Shown one piece after another: positions 1-11,928 of a DNA stretch of 64,000 bases. The notes under the pieces are model-generated. The model made no database searches and was not told where the DNA came from. It saw nothing but the letters and a program-made list of their open reading frames with translations. The position numbers were made by a program, and so were the translations under genes. Source of the DNA: Afipia sp. (GTDB lineage: Bacteria; Pseudomonadota; Alphaproteobacteria; Rhizobiales; Xanthobacteraceae); contig JANINQ010000001.1 in NCBI GenBank assembly GCA_024508675.1, positions 371,162 to 435,161 on the forward strand, given 5' to 3'. The number at the start of each line of letters is the position of its first letter. Position 1 is the stretch's first letter.

Positions 1-116
1 CGACAATTTTCTACAATAAGTTCACCTCGGAGGTGAACCGGCAGGCCCAGCGGCTTGAAGGGTTCGCCGACGAGTTCTCGGCGATCCTGTCGCGCCAGAT
101 CGACGAGCGCGCGTGA
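1..116 (+). CDS. tolQ: TolQ C-terminal fragment (truncated at window edge)
   Basis: Frame 3 reads TIFYNKFTSEVNRQAQRLEGFADEFSAILSRQIDERA*; TolQ-like C-terminus directly upstream of tolR. Confidence 0.85.
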   Translation, partial: TIFYNKFTSEVNRQAQRLEGFADEFSAILSRQIDERA

Positions 117-144
117 AGTTGGACGGCGGTTTGGGACATTCGTC

Positions 145-597
145 ATGGGCATGAGCTTAGGAGGCGGTTCTGGCGGCGGCGGACGCCGCGGTTATCGCCG
201 CGCCAACGTCATGGCCGAGATCAACGTCACGCCCATGGTGGACGTGATGCTGGTGCTGCTCATCATCTTCATGGTGTCGGCGCCGCTGCTCACGGTCGGC
301 GTGCCGCTCGATCTGCCGCAGACGGCGGCCAAGAGCCTCGATCAGGACAAGGAGCCGCTGACGGTCTCCGTCCAACTCACCGGAAAGGTGTTTCTCAACA
401 ACACCGAAATTCCGATGAACGAACTGGTGCCGAAATTGACGGCCATTACCCAGGCGCGCGGCGGCATGGATGAGCGTATCTTTGTTCGCGGCGACACAAA
501 GGTGGATTACGGTACGGTGATGCGCGTGATGGGCCGCCTGTCCGCCGCAGGATTCAAGCGCGTGGCTCTGGTGACCGAGGTCGAGCAGGGAAACTGA
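145..597 (+). CDS. tolR: TolR / ExbD-family biopolymer transport protein
   Basis: ORF with MAEINVTPMVDVMLVLLIIFMVSAPLL motif; likely start MGMSLGGG at 145. Confidence 0.93.
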   Translation: MGMSLGGGSGGGGRRGYRRANVMAEINVTPMVDVMLVLLIIFMVSAPLLTVGVPLDLPQTAAKSLDQDKEPLTVSVQLTGKVFLNNTEIPMNELVPKLTAITQARGGMDERIFVRGDTKVDYGTVMRVMGRLSAAGFKRVALVTEVEQGN

Positions 598-598
598 C

Positions 599-1537
599 GT
601 GAAAATCGACAAGACCCTCGCAGCGTCTGTCGCATTGCATGCCCTGGTGATCGGCTGGGGCCTGGTGTCGTTCTCGACCAAGGCCTTTGAATCGATGCCG
701 GAGGATTCCGTTCCAGTCGACATCGTGTCCGCGGATCAGTTCGCCAAGGCCATGGCCGGCATGAAAACCGGCAAGAAGGAAAATCCGAAACCGATGGTGG
801 AGAAGGTGGCCGAGCCGAAGCCGCCTGTTGATGACGCCGTCGGCAAGATCGACGACAAGAAGCCGCCGGTGGTGACGGAGGCTGCTCCGCCGCCGACGCC
901 GAAACCCGAGCCGAAGCCTGTCGAAAAGAAGCCCGATCCGCCGAAGCCGGTGGTCGAGAACAAGCCGAAGGAAGAGCAGAAGCAGGCTGAAAAGAAGCCT
1001 GACAATGCGAAGGTCGATCCCATCGCCGAAGCGCTGAAGAAGGAAGAGGCCAAGAAGCCGCCGAAGCCGCAACAGGTGAAAGCGACGCCGCCTCCGCCGG
1101 ACAAGCACAAGGCCGAGCGCGTGTTCGACCAGTCGAAGATCGCGGCATTGCTCGACAAGCGCGATCCCTCGCGCGAATCCATTACGGGCGCGGCGCTGAA
1201 TTCGCAGGCGGCGCTGGGCACGGCGCGCGGCAAGGCCGCCGACAACTCTGCGACCTGGGGCGCGATGTTCCGCCAGCAGGTGGAGCGCTGCTGGAAGAAG
1301 CCTTATGGCGGTGTCGAAGCGCAGAAAGTCGAAGCGGTTTTCACAATCAAACTGAAGCGCGACGGAACGCTGGAAGCCAATCCGGTGCCGATTTCCAGTG
1401 CTTCAACCGGCTATTTCCGCGTCTATCAGGATAGCGCGCTACGCGCGATTATCGAGTGCCAGCCGTATAATCTGCCCGCGGCTTATTTCGACGAATGGAA
1501 ATTCTTCGAACCGGCATTTACCGAGAAATTTTCGTGA
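599..1537 (+). CDS. tolA: TolA-like cell envelope protein
   Basis: GTG start right after tolR; N-terminal TM, Pro/Lys-rich middle, TonB/TolA-like C-terminus. Confidence 0.85.
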   Translation: MKIDKTLAASVALHALVIGWGLVSFSTKAFESMPEDSVPVDIVSADQFAKAMAGMKTGKKENPKPMVEKVAEPKPPVDDAVGKIDDKKPPVVTEAAPPPTPKPEPKPVEKKPDPPKPVVENKPKEEQKQAEKKPDNAKVDPIAEALKKEEAKKPPKPQQVKATPPPPDKHKAERVFDQSKIAALLDKRDPSRESITGAALNSQAALGTARGKAADNSATWGAMFRQQVERCWKKPYGGVEAQKVEAVFTIKLKRDGTLEANPVPISSASTGYFRVYQDSALRAIIECQPYNLPAAYFDEWKFFEPAFTEKFS

Positions 1538-1538
1538 C

Positions 1539-1585
1539 GGCATGATCCCGAAAAGTGGAAACCGGTTTTCGGGTCAGATCATGCC
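1539..1585. repeat. Short palindromic dispersed repeat, type A (GGCATGATC..GATCATGCC)
   Basis: Inverted arms ggcatgatc/gatcatgcc with nested cccgaaaa/ttttcggg; near-identical second copy at 57778-57822. Confidence 0.85.
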
Positions 1586-1680
1586 GAGACATATAACGAG
1601 CGGCACCGCCGGAATGAGATTTGAATAGGATGCAGGATTTGAACAACGAAGGTCCGGACGAGTTGAACACCAAGTCAACA

Positions 1681-3021
1681 ATGACGATCTCGGCGCCCGC
1701 CTTGAAACTCACCCGTCGGCATATGATGACCGGAGCCGCATCGGCAGGGCTGCTGCTTGCGACGCCGATGGGCCGTGCGCTGGCGCAGGCCCGCGTCACG
1801 GTCACCGAAGGCAATTTCCAGCCGATCCCGATCGCGATCCCGAACTTCGTTCCGGGCGGGCAAAGCGATGGCGACGTGTCGGCCGGCATCGCGCAAGTCA
1901 TCACCAACAATCTGCGCCGCAGCGGACTGTTCGCGCCGATCGATCAGGCGGCGTTCATCGAGCGCATTTCCAATATCGACGTGCCACCGCAATTCGCGAA
2001 CTGGCGTCAGATCAACGCGCAGGCGCTGGTGACCGGCCGCGCCACGCGGCAGGGCGATGGCCGCCTCAAGGCGGAGTTTCGGTTGTGGGACGTGCCGCAG
2101 GCGCAGCAGCTCACCGGCCAGCAGTATTTCACCTCGCCGGAATCCTGGCGGCGTATCGCGCACATCATTTCAGACCAGATCTATGAGCGCCTCACCGGCG
2201 AGAAGGGCTACTTCGACAGTCGCGTGGTGTTCGTCGACGAGACCGGTCCGAAGGACCGCCGCGTCAAGCGTCTGGCGATGATGGATCAGGATGGCGCCAA
2301 TGTGCGCTATCTGACGCGCGGCGCCGATCTCGTCATCACGCCGCGCTTCTCGCCGTCCACGCAGGAAATCACCTACATGGAATACGGCCAGGGTGATCCG
2401 CGCGTCTATCTGTTCAACGTCGAAACCGGCCAGCGCGAGATCGTCGGCAACTTCCCCGGCATGTCGTTCTCGCCGCGCTTCTCGCCGGATGGGCAGCGCA
2501 TCATCATGAGCCTGCAGCAGGGTGGCAACTCCAACCTGTTCGTGATGGACCTGCGCTCGAAGTCGACCACGCGCCTGACCGATACGCCGGCCATCGATAC
2601 GTCGCCATCCTACGCGCCGGATGGCGGTCGCATCTGTTTCGAGTCCGATCGCGGCGGCAAGCCGCAAATCTACGTCATGGGCGCGAATGGCGGCGCGGCG
2701 CAGCGCATCTCGTTCGGCGAAGGCAGCTATTCGACGCCGGTGTGGTCGCCGCGCGGCGATTACATCGCCTTTACGAAACAGGGCGGCGGGCAATTCGCCA
2801 TCGGCATCATGAAGCCCGATGGTTCCGGCGAACGCATTCTTACCTCGGGCTATCACAACGAAGGACCAACGTTTGCTCCGAATGGCCGCGTCGTGATGTT
2901 CTTCCGTGAAGCCGGCGGCGGGCCGTCGCTGTTCACGGTAGATATTTCCGGTCGCAACGAGCAGAAGGTGCCGACGCCGGGCTTTGCATCCGATCCGGCC
3001 TGGTCGCCGCTGCTATCGTAA
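1681..3021 (+). CDS. tolB: Tol-Pal system beta-propeller protein TolB
   Basis: WD/TolB repeats ([47 protein letters not shown]); start taken before TRR signal peptide. Confidence 0.93.
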   Translation: MTISAPALKLTRRHMMTGAASAGLLLATPMGRALAQARVTVTEGNFQPIPIAIPNFVPGGQSDGDVSAGIAQVITNNLRRSGLFAPIDQAAFIERISNIDVPPQFANWRQINAQALVTGRATRQGDGRLKAEFRLWDVPQAQQLTGQQYFTSPESWRRIAHIISDQIYERLTGEKGYFDSRVVFVDETGPKDRRVKRLAMMDQDGANVRYLTRGADLVITPRFSPSTQEITYMEYGQGDPRVYLFNVETGQREIVGNFPGMSFSPRFSPDGQRIIMSLQQGGNSNLFVMDLRSKSTTRLTDTPAIDTSPSYAPDGGRICFESDRGGKPQIYVMGANGGAAQRISFGEGSYSTPVWSPRGDYIAFTKQGGGQFAIGIMKPDGSGERILTSGYHNEGPTFAPNGRVVMFFREAGGGPSLFTVDISGRNEQKVPTPGFASDPAWSPLLS

Positions 3022-3164
3022 ACGAAGCGTTAAGAGCGCGCCCCGGATTGCCGCGCATTGCGGCAATCATTTCCTAATTCGATGACTTTGCAGGCAGATT
3101 TCAGTCTTCGCCGAGCGCGGCAACACATCGGTAACGATGTTCGCTCAGAAAGACTTCATCTGCG

Positions 3165-5522
3165 GTGGGTAAAGGTGTGCTGATCCAAAGGACGCGCGCA
3201 CCGCTGATGCAACTGATCAAACCGCGACCAATCGACCGTGAGGAACTGCCGCCGCGAATCTACGCGGCGCTGGTCGATTCGATGTGCCAGAATTCCTGGC
3301 CGATGCTGTTCGGGGCGATCTGTGCTGCCGCAGCGGCTTTGATGACGGCGCTGAAGACCGGCTATGCTCCGATCTGGCCATGTGCTTTGCTGATTATGGT
3401 GATCGGCATCGCGCGCGCGATCCAGATGCGCAAATACGAAACGCGCACCACGGTTCTCACCCCCGAACAGGCCGCCGATTTTGAGCCGCGCTACATGGTT
3501 GGCGCGATGCTCTATGCCGGCGTGCTCGGGCTCTGGTGCGCGGTGGTGCTGCTCGGCACCGACGATCCGATCGCCCACATGCTCTGCACGACGGTGACCA
3601 TCGCCTATACCGGCGGCGGCGCTGCGCGCAATTACGGCCGCCCGCGTATCGTCCAGCTTCATATCCTGCTGTCGTGCGGGCCGATGTCCGTTGCGCTGGC
3701 GATCCATGGCGACCTTTACCACATCGGGCTGGCCGGCCTGCTGGTGCTGTTCTTTCTCGGGCTGAAGGACATCAACCTGAGCCTGCACTCGATCTTCGTG
3801 AAGGCACTGGAAGCGAGCGAGCGCGAAGCTGCGCTGGCCGCGCAGTTCGACACCGCGCTGAACAACATGCCGCACGGCCTTTGCATGTTCGATGCAAGCG
3901 GTTGCCTTGCGGTGATGAATTATCGCTTCCATCACATGATGGGGCTGAAGGCGGATCTGATCGGCTCCGGCTCATCCGCTGCCGAGGTGGTCGCTGCCTG
4001 TCTCAAAGCCGGAACGCTGACATCGGCCAGCGCCGACATCATCATTTCCCAGGCCGGGAAGGGGCAGAAGGCCGAGATCGTCACGGTATACTCGGCAGAT
4101 TCCGAAGAGCGCGCTCTGGCATGGACCTTCCAGCCGATGGCGGATGGCGGCACGGTTGTGCTGGTCGAAGATATTACTGCGCGCCGCAACGCCGAAGCCA
4201 AGATCGGGCACATGGCGCGGTTCGACGAACTCACGGGCCTGCCTAACCGGGTGCACTTCCGCGACGAGATCGAGGAGATGCTGGCATCGGGCAATGCACC
4301 GCTGTCGGCGCTGCTTTTCGTCGATCTCGATCAGTTCAAGCAGGTCAACGACACGCTCGGCCATCCGAGCGGCGACAAGCTGTTGTGCGCTGTGACCGCG
4401 AGGTTGCGCCGTTTGCTGCGGCCGGAAGATTTTGTTGCACGCTTCGGCGGCGACGAGTTCGTCGTATTCCAGCGCGGAATTCATTCCGCGGAGGATGCGG
4501 CGTCGCTGGCCCGTCGAATTGTTGATCGCCTCAGCGAGCGATACGAGATCGACCATCACCTGGTCGAGATCGGCGCCAGCATCGGCATTGCGATGACATC
4601 GCCCGAAGCCAGCGTCGACGTGTTGTTGAAGAACGCCGACATGGCGCTCTACCGCGCCAAGGCCGATGGCCGTGGCACCTTCTGCTTCTTCCGCGAGGAA
4701 ATGGCGCATACCGTCGAGGCGCGGCGCGTGCTCGAACTGGATTTGCGTCACGCCCTCGCGCACGAGGAATTCGAGCTCTACTATCAGCCGCTGGTGAACC
4801 TGAAGTCCGGCCGCATCTCGACCTGCGAAGCGCTGCTGCGCTGGAATCATCCAACGCGCGGCGCCGTATCTCCTGCGGACATCATCCCCGTTGTTGAGGA
4901 TATGGGTCTTGTGGTCGATCTCGGCCGCTGGATTCTGCGCAAGGCCTGCATGGAATGCATGAAGTGGCCAGATCCGGTCAGTGTCGCGGTCAATTTCTCG
5001 TCTCAGCAATTCCATCAGCGCGACGTCATGACGGAAGTCCGCTATGCGCTCGAAGTCTCGGGCCTGCCGCCGCATCGTCTGGAGATCGAAATCACTGAAT
5101 CGTCGCTGCTGCGGAACACGCAGTGGACTCTCGATGTGCTGTCGCAACTGCGTGAGCTTGGTGTGCGCATTTCGCTCGACGACTTCGGCACCGGATATTC
5201 AAGCCTCAGCTATCTGCATAATTTCCCGTTGCAGAAGGTGAAGATCGATCGCTCGTTCCTCGAGGACATCGGCAGCCACCGGCCGCTGACGCTCCTGCGC
5301 GGCGTTGCCCGCCTCAGCGCCGACCTTGGCATGTCCGTGGTGGTCGAAGGCATCGAGACCAACGAGCAGCTCGAGCTCATCAGTGCAGAAGGCACTGTCA
5401 CTGAAGCGCAGGGCTTCCTGTTCAGCCGCCCGGTTCCGGCACCGCGCGTGCGCGAACTGCTGAAAGCCTCGCACGGTTCGTCGTCCAAGGACGTTATCCC
5501 GATCCGTCAGACCTTGCGCTGA
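3165..5522 (+). CDS. Membrane GGDEF-EAL dual-domain c-di-GMP protein with PAS-like region
   Basis: GGDEF motif (ARFGGDEFVVF), EAL motif (CEALLRWNHP), DDFGTGYSSLSYL; N-terminal hydrophobic segments. Exact start uncertain. Confidence 0.93.
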   Translation: MGKGVLIQRTRAPLMQLIKPRPIDREELPPRIYAALVDSMCQNSWPMLFGAICAAAAALMTALKTGYAPIWPCALLIMVIGIARAIQMRKYETRTTVLTPEQAADFEPRYMVGAMLYAGVLGLWCAVVLLGTDDPIAHMLCTTVTIAYTGGGAARNYGRPRIVQLHILLSCGPMSVALAIHGDLYHIGLAGLLVLFFLGLKDINLSLHSIFVKALEASEREAALAAQFDTALNNMPHGLCMFDASGCLAVMNYRFHHMMGLKADLIGSGSSAAEVVAACLKAGTLTSASADIIISQAGKGQKAEIVTVYSADSEERALAWTFQPMADGGTVVLVEDITARRNAEAKIGHMARFDELTGLPNRVHFRDEIEEMLASGNAPLSALLFVDLDQFKQVNDTLGHPSGDKLLCAVTARLRRLLRPEDFVARFGGDEFVVFQRGIHSAEDAASLARRIVDRLSERYEIDHHLVEIGASIGIAMTSPEASVDVLLKNADMALYRAKADGRGTFCFFREEMAHTVEARRVLELDLRHALAHEEFELYYQPLVNLKSGRISTCEALLRWNHPTRGAVSPADIIPVVEDMGLVVDLGRWILRKACMECMKWPDPVSVAVNFSSQQFHQRDVMTEVRYALEVSGLPPHRLEIEITESSLLRNTQWTLDVLSQLRELGVRISLDDFGTGYSSLSYLHNFPLQKVKIDRSFLEDIGSHRPLTLLRGVARLSADLGMSVVVEGIETNEQLELISAEGTVTEAQGFLFSRPVPAPRVRELLKASHGSSSKDVIPIRQTLR

Positions 5523-5600
5523 TTGGCAGTCGCTTCTCTCCAAAGCCGCGATACAGAAAAGAAGACACTGTGATGCAGACAAATGTGCGTTCGTTGCTGC

Positions 5601-5616
5601 GAGTTAAGGTTAACTC
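5601..5616. promoter_or_regulatory. Inverted repeat GAGTTAA-GG-TTAACTC upstream of FeeM-like gene
   Basis: Perfect 7-bp arms, 2-nt spacer. Confidence 0.5.
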
Positions 5617-5637
5617 AGGCAATGCTTTGCGATTTTG

Positions 5638-5653
5638 TTAAGAAGGTATTAAC
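5638..5653 (+). promoter_or_regulatory. Candidate CtrA binding site TTAA-N7-TTAAC
   Basis: ttaagaaggtattaac matches the CtrA consensus TTAA-N7-TTAAC exactly. Confidence 0.6.
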
Positions 5654-5703
5654 CTCTGTTCATGTGATGCGGTACTGTCGTATCGCCTGTCGGAGCATCG
5701 ATA

Positions 5704-6453
5704 ATGGTCTCTGCTGTCCGATCGACCGGCCGTGCGTCGGAGCGGCTCAGCTATCCGCTGGAATCCGTTGACTACAAACTCGCTGAAACGAAGACCGACA
5801 AGGAACAGCTCTATCGGCTGCGCTATCGTGCCTATCTGCGCGAAGGGACCATCGATCCCAACGCCGAGCAGATGATTTACGACGAGTATGACGAGCTTCC
5901 GAATTCCTGGAATTTCGGTGTCTATCTTGACGGCGTGCTGATGAGCTCTCTGCGCATCACGGTATCGTCGCCGGAGATGCCGGCATGCCCGTCGCTGGGC
6001 GTGTTTGCCGATCTTCTCGATCCTGAAATCGCCAAGGGACGTATCCTGGTCGATCCGACCCGGTTCGTTGCTGATCCGGATCGCGAGGCGCGCGCGCCCG
6101 AACTGCCGTACGTCACTCTGCGTCTGGCCTATATGGCATGCGAGTATTTCGCTGCGGATATTGGGCTTGCCAGCGTTCGCGCCGAACATCAGGCCTTCTA
6201 TCGCCGTGTGTTTCTGCACAAGTCCATCAGCGAGCCGCGGCACTATCCCAGCCTGACCAAGCCGATCTGCCTGATGGCGGTTGACTATCCGGCGATGCGT
6301 GAGCGGGTCTATGAGCGCTATCCTTACTTCCGCTCCAGCTTCTTCGAACGGCGCAAGCTGTTCGAGCGCGGCCAGCGGGCGGTGGAAGCAGCCCCGGTTG
6401 TGACCTTGCCGCAGTTTCCGTTCGCGCAGGCGACCATCGCGCCGCGGTCCTGA
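5704..6453 (+). CDS. N-acyl amino acid synthase FeeM-like / autoinducer-synthase-like GNAT protein
   Basis: LYRLRYRAYLREGTIDPN..., YDEYDELPNSWNFGVYLDGVLMSSLRI..., VDPTRFVADP; resembles the FeeM/LuxI-type acyltransferase fold. Confidence 0.7.
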   Translation: MVSAVRSTGRASERLSYPLESVDYKLAETKTDKEQLYRLRYRAYLREGTIDPNAEQMIYDEYDELPNSWNFGVYLDGVLMSSLRITVSSPEMPACPSLGVFADLLDPEIAKGRILVDPTRFVADPDREARAPELPYVTLRLAYMACEYFAADIGLASVRAEHQAFYRRVFLHKSISEPRHYPSLTKPICLMAVDYPAMRERVYERYPYFRSSFFERRKLFERGQRAVEAAPVVTLPQFPFAQATIAPRS

Positions 6454-6492
6454 GCCGGTCTCGCCGCGAAATCGCGAATTTCCCCGAAAATG

Positions 6493-6524
6493 AAGGGCTT
6501 CTGCCATGCGCAGGAGCCCTTTTT
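6493..6524 (+). terminator. Rho-independent terminator after FeeM-like gene
   Basis: AAGGGCTTCTGC..GCAGGAGCCC then T-tract. Confidence 0.75.
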
Positions 6525-6705
6525 GCTTGGCGCATTCACCGTCGCGCCATATTCATACGGCATTAACCATCGGCAACGGTTTTGCCGGATGTGTGGCATT
6601 TGAGCGTGTCCGGCAACGCCTCATCAAGGTTGACGAAATGTTCGCTTAACCAAGCCGCTGTAGACCGGATCAGTCATTGAATAACCAGAGCGTGGAGGCT
6701 CCGGA

Positions 6706-7212
6706 ATGGAACATCAGATGCGTATCCTCCAGGGATTCGGGCACGGATTGAAGCTGGCCGCGGTTTTGGCTGTAGCGCTGTCGATGGGCGCTTGCGCCAA
6801 CAAGAACGGCACTGGTGCTGATGGCGCCATGGCGAGCGCGGCAGTGCCCGGCAGCCAGCAGGATTTCGTCGTGAATGTTGGCGACCGCGTGTTCTTCGAG
6901 AGCGACCAGACCGAACTGTCGCAGCAGGCGATTGCCACCCTCGACAAGCAGGCACAGTGGCTGCAGCAGTATAACCGCTACTCGTTCACCATCGAAGGTC
7001 ACGCCGACGAGCGCGGCACCCGCGAATACAACATCGCGCTCGGCGCCAAGCGTGCCCAGTCGGTGCGCAGCTTCCTCGCCTCGCGCGGTATCGACCCGAG
7101 CCGCATGCGGACTATCTCCTACGGCAAGGAGCGCCCCGTCGCGGTGTGTAACGACATCTCGTGCTGGTCGCAGAACCGCCGCGCGGTCACCGTGCTGAAC
7201 GCCAGTTCGTAA
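6706..7212 (+). CDS. pal: Peptidoglycan-associated lipoprotein Pal
   Basis: Lipobox (ALSMGACANK) and OmpA-like domain (YSFTIEGHADERGTREYNIALGAKRA). Confidence 0.95.
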   Translation: MEHQMRILQGFGHGLKLAAVLAVALSMGACANKNGTGADGAMASAAVPGSQQDFVVNVGDRVFFESDQTELSQQAIATLDKQAQWLQQYNRYSFTIEGHADERGTREYNIALGAKRAQSVRSFLASRGIDPSRMRTISYGKERPVAVCNDISCWSQNRRAVTVLNASS

Positions 7213-7233
7213 AGGCGTTGTCGATAGCTTCTA

Positions 7234-7262
7234 AAAGCGGCGCCTGCGGGCGCCGTTTTGTT
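7234..7262 (+). terminator. Terminator between pal and ybgF
   Basis: CGGCGCC-TGCG-GGCGCCG followed by TTTTGTTTT. Confidence 0.75.
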
Positions 7263-7402
7263 TTGGAGCGGGTGGAGATATGATCTCGAAAGAGAGTGCG
7301 CTGAGGCGTCGCGCCGCTGTTCCAAGCCATATTTTTGGCGTACTGAAACGGTCAATCTTGGTCGCTTTCAATAGCGATGCCCTTACTGTTTTCCGGGTCA
7401 AA

Positions 7403-8404
7403 ATGTCATCCAGATTTCAAATGCTCGCCTGTGCGGTCCTCGTGTCCGCGCCATTTTGGCTGTCCGCCGGCGCGTCAGCGCAGCAGGATATCGATCCTGA
7501 ACTGCGTATCGAGCGGCTGGAAAACCAGCTCCGCACCCTGACGGGACAGAACGAGGAATTGCAGTACCGCAATCGCCAGCTTGAAGAGCAGTTGCGGGCG
7601 CTTCAAGGCGCGCAGCCGCAGCCCAATCAGGCAGGAGCCCCGCGTCCTGCCGCACCCAATGTCGTGGCTGCACCGCAGCCTCAGTCCAATCCGGGCTATC
7701 AGCAGCCGCTGCCGCCGGCGGGTGCCGGTCAGGCTCCGCCGGTCATCGCTGCGCCTGTCGGCAGCAGCGGCCGCCGCGGCGATGCCTTCGATCCGAGCCA
7801 GAACCCGAATGCGCCGGGCGTGCCGCGTGCGCTCGGCGGCGGCCAGGCGCCTCTGTCCGGCAATCAGGTCGGCGCGCCGGGTGGACGCGATGCGGGAGAG
7901 CCGCTCAATCTGTCGAATGTCGGTGGGCCGCGCGATCCATATGGCACCGGTGCGCCGGCGCAGCGTCCGGTTCAGCAGGCGCCGAACACCACGGCTTCGC
8001 TCACCACGTTGCCGCCGTCCGCGACGCCGCGTGACGAATTCGATCTCGGCATCGGCTACATCCAGCGCAAGGATTATGCGCTGGCTGAAGAGACCATGCG
8101 CAACTTCGCGCAGAAATATCCGACCGATGCGCTGCTGCCGGATTCGCAATACTGGCTCGGCGAGAGCCTGTATCAGCGTCAGAAGTACCGCGATGCGGCC
8201 GAAGTTTTTCTCGGCGTGACCACCAAGTACGACACCGCGGTGAAAGCACCGGACTCGCTGCTGCGCCTTGGCCAGTCGCTGGCCGCGCTCAAGGAGAAGG
8301 AAGCTGCCTGTGCGGCGTTCGGCGAGATCAACCGGAAATATCCGAAGGCGTCGAATGGCGTGAAACAGGGCGTGGCGCGCGAGCAGAAGCGCGTCGGCTG
8401 CTAG
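7403..8404 (+). CDS. ybgF: Tol-Pal system protein YbgF/CpoB
   Basis: Signal peptide, coiled coil (IERLENQLRTLTGQNEELQYRNRQLEEQL), C-terminal TPR (DFDLGIGYIQRKDYALAEETMRNF); start inferred inside ORF 7280-8404. Confidence 0.9.
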   Translation: MSSRFQMLACAVLVSAPFWLSAGASAQQDIDPELRIERLENQLRTLTGQNEELQYRNRQLEEQLRALQGAQPQPNQAGAPRPAAPNVVAAPQPQSNPGYQQPLPPAGAGQAPPVIAAPVGSSGRRGDAFDPSQNPNAPGVPRALGGGQAPLSGNQVGAPGGRDAGEPLNLSNVGGPRDPYGTGAPAQRPVQQAPNTTASLTTLPPSATPRDEFDLGIGYIQRKDYALAEETMRNFAQKYPTDALLPDSQYWLGESLYQRQKYRDAAEVFLGVTTKYDTAVKAPDSLLRLGQSLAALKEKEAACAAFGEINRKYPKASNGVKQGVAREQKRVGC

Positions 8405-8411
8405 TATCATC

Positions 8412-8525
8412 CGTCATTGCGAGGAGCGCTTGCGACGAAGCAATCCATTCTCCTCAAAGGTGGATTGCTTCGCGGAGCCTGTCATCGGGCGTCGCATTTG
8501 CGCCGGCCCGTTGGCTCGCAATGAC
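8412..8525. repeat. Dispersed palindromic repeat, type B (CGTCATTGCGAGGAGCG..CTCGCAATGAC)
   Basis: Outer arms gtcattgcgag/ctcgcaatgac and inner arms cgaagcaatcca/tggattgcttcg. Confidence 0.8.
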
Positions 8526-8571
8526 AGCGTAGAACGTCTATCCTGATGCCCGCAGTTCTTTCCCCATCGGG

Positions 8572-9645
8572 ATGAAAACCGGGCTTCCGAACACCATGCT
8601 CTCCGTCGAAACGTCGCCTGTTTCAGTTCAGGACGCGAAACGCCTGTTCTCCGATTGGAAGGCTTTGCCTGCGCTCGTGCTCGCCGTCTCCGGCGGTCCG
8701 GACTCGGTTGCCTTGATGTGGCTGGCTGCGCGCTGGCGAAAGGCCTTGAAAAAGGGTCCGCGTCTGGTGGCTGTGACGGTCGATCACGGTTTGCGCAAGG
8801 AGGCGGCGCGCGAGGCCCGTGACGTCAGGCAGTTTGCGACCGCGCTGGAGATCGAACATCGCACGCTGCGCTGGCGCGGCGACAAGCCGAAAACGGGATT
8901 GCCGTCGGCGGCTCGTGATGCCCGCTACCGTCTGCTCGCACGCGCTGCGAAAAGTTGCGGCGCATCGCACATCCTTACTGCCCACACGCGGGATGATCAG
9001 GCCGAGACGGTCGTCATGAGGCTGTCACGCGGCAGCGGCATCGCCGGTCTCGCAGCCATGGCGCGTCAATCGGATCGCGATGGCGTGGTGCTGGCCCGTC
9101 CGTTTCTGGATGTGCCGAAAGCGCGGCTGGTCGCGACACTCGAAAAAGCCGGAATCGCCTTCGCTGACGATCCGACCAATCACGATCCGCGCTTCACGCG
9201 CCCGCGGCTGCGCGCGCTGATGCCGGTGCTGGCGGCGGAAGGTGCCGATGCCCGCGGTCTGGTCCGCCTTGCGATGCGTCTCGCCCGCGCCAACGAAGCG
9301 CTCGATGTGATGACGGACGGCGCGGAGCGTTATCTGGCCAGCATCGGCGGCGATGCCCCGATGACCGGGTTTGATCTTGCGGCTTTCGCGGCGCTGTCCG
9401 CCGAAATCCGGGTGCGGCTTCTGATGCGCACGATCAATCGTGTCGGCCACGAAGGTCCGGCGGAACTCGGCAAGGTCGAGGCGCTGCTGGAGGCGATCGA
9501 TCAGGCGGTTTCGGGAAATAGGCCGGCGGCTGGCGGAGCCCGCCTGAAGCAGACATTGGCTGGAGCCGTTATCAGCATCGCCAAGGGCCGGATTCAGTTC
9601 GCTCCGGCTCCGCCTAGGAAACGCCAGATGGCTGGGTTGCCTTAA
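8572..9645 (+). CDS. tilS: tRNA(Ile)-lysidine synthetase
   Basis: PP-loop SGGPDSVALMWLA; HTRDDQAETVVMRLSRGSG. Confidence 0.93.
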   Translation: MKTGLPNTMLSVETSPVSVQDAKRLFSDWKALPALVLAVSGGPDSVALMWLAARWRKALKKGPRLVAVTVDHGLRKEAAREARDVRQFATALEIEHRTLRWRGDKPKTGLPSAARDARYRLLARAAKSCGASHILTAHTRDDQAETVVMRLSRGSGIAGLAAMARQSDRDGVVLARPFLDVPKARLVATLEKAGIAFADDPTNHDPRFTRPRLRALMPVLAAEGADARGLVRLAMRLARANEALDVMTDGAERYLASIGGDAPMTGFDLAAFAALSAEIRVRLLMRTINRVGHEGPAELGKVEALLEAIDQAVSGNRPAAGGARLKQTLAGAVISIAKGRIQFAPAPPRKRQMAGLP

Positions 9646-9851
9646 CCGTTATTGAAATAGCCCGGCCAAACCGCCCTTATTTCACCCGGAATGGCATTAA
9701 GATGCGTTAAATAGTCCCGAGAGGTTCCCTTGGCATTGGGGGGAGCCGCACCTAGATTGGTATGCAACCGGCACCCAATAAAGTGTTGCAGACCCAAAGA
9801 CCTGCTTAAAGAACATCAGGCCGCTATCCGTGCGGTCACGAAGGAAGCCCT

Positions 9852-11768
<1,917 letters not shown>

Positions 11769-11788
11769 GCGGCGCCACGTCGAATATG

Positions 11789-11818
11789 AAAAAGGCCGGT
11801 CTTGGGACCGGCCTTTTT
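11789..11818 (+). terminator. Terminator after ftsH
   Basis: aaaaaggccggt-cttggg-accggccttttt. Confidence 0.85.
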
Positions 11819-11928
11819 ATTTGTGTTGTCCGGCCTCCGCGCCTGCCGCATGGATTTCTGCCGGAGACCTCCAGCCGAACATAGGTCGTAGTCGAGCGGC
11901 TTGACGCTCGGTCGCATTCACCGCACGC

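Noticed and set aside
9690-9715. Possible CtrA site (TTAAGATGCGTTAA) upstream of ftsH
   Set aside because: Spacer is 6 nt, not the 7 nt required by the consensus.
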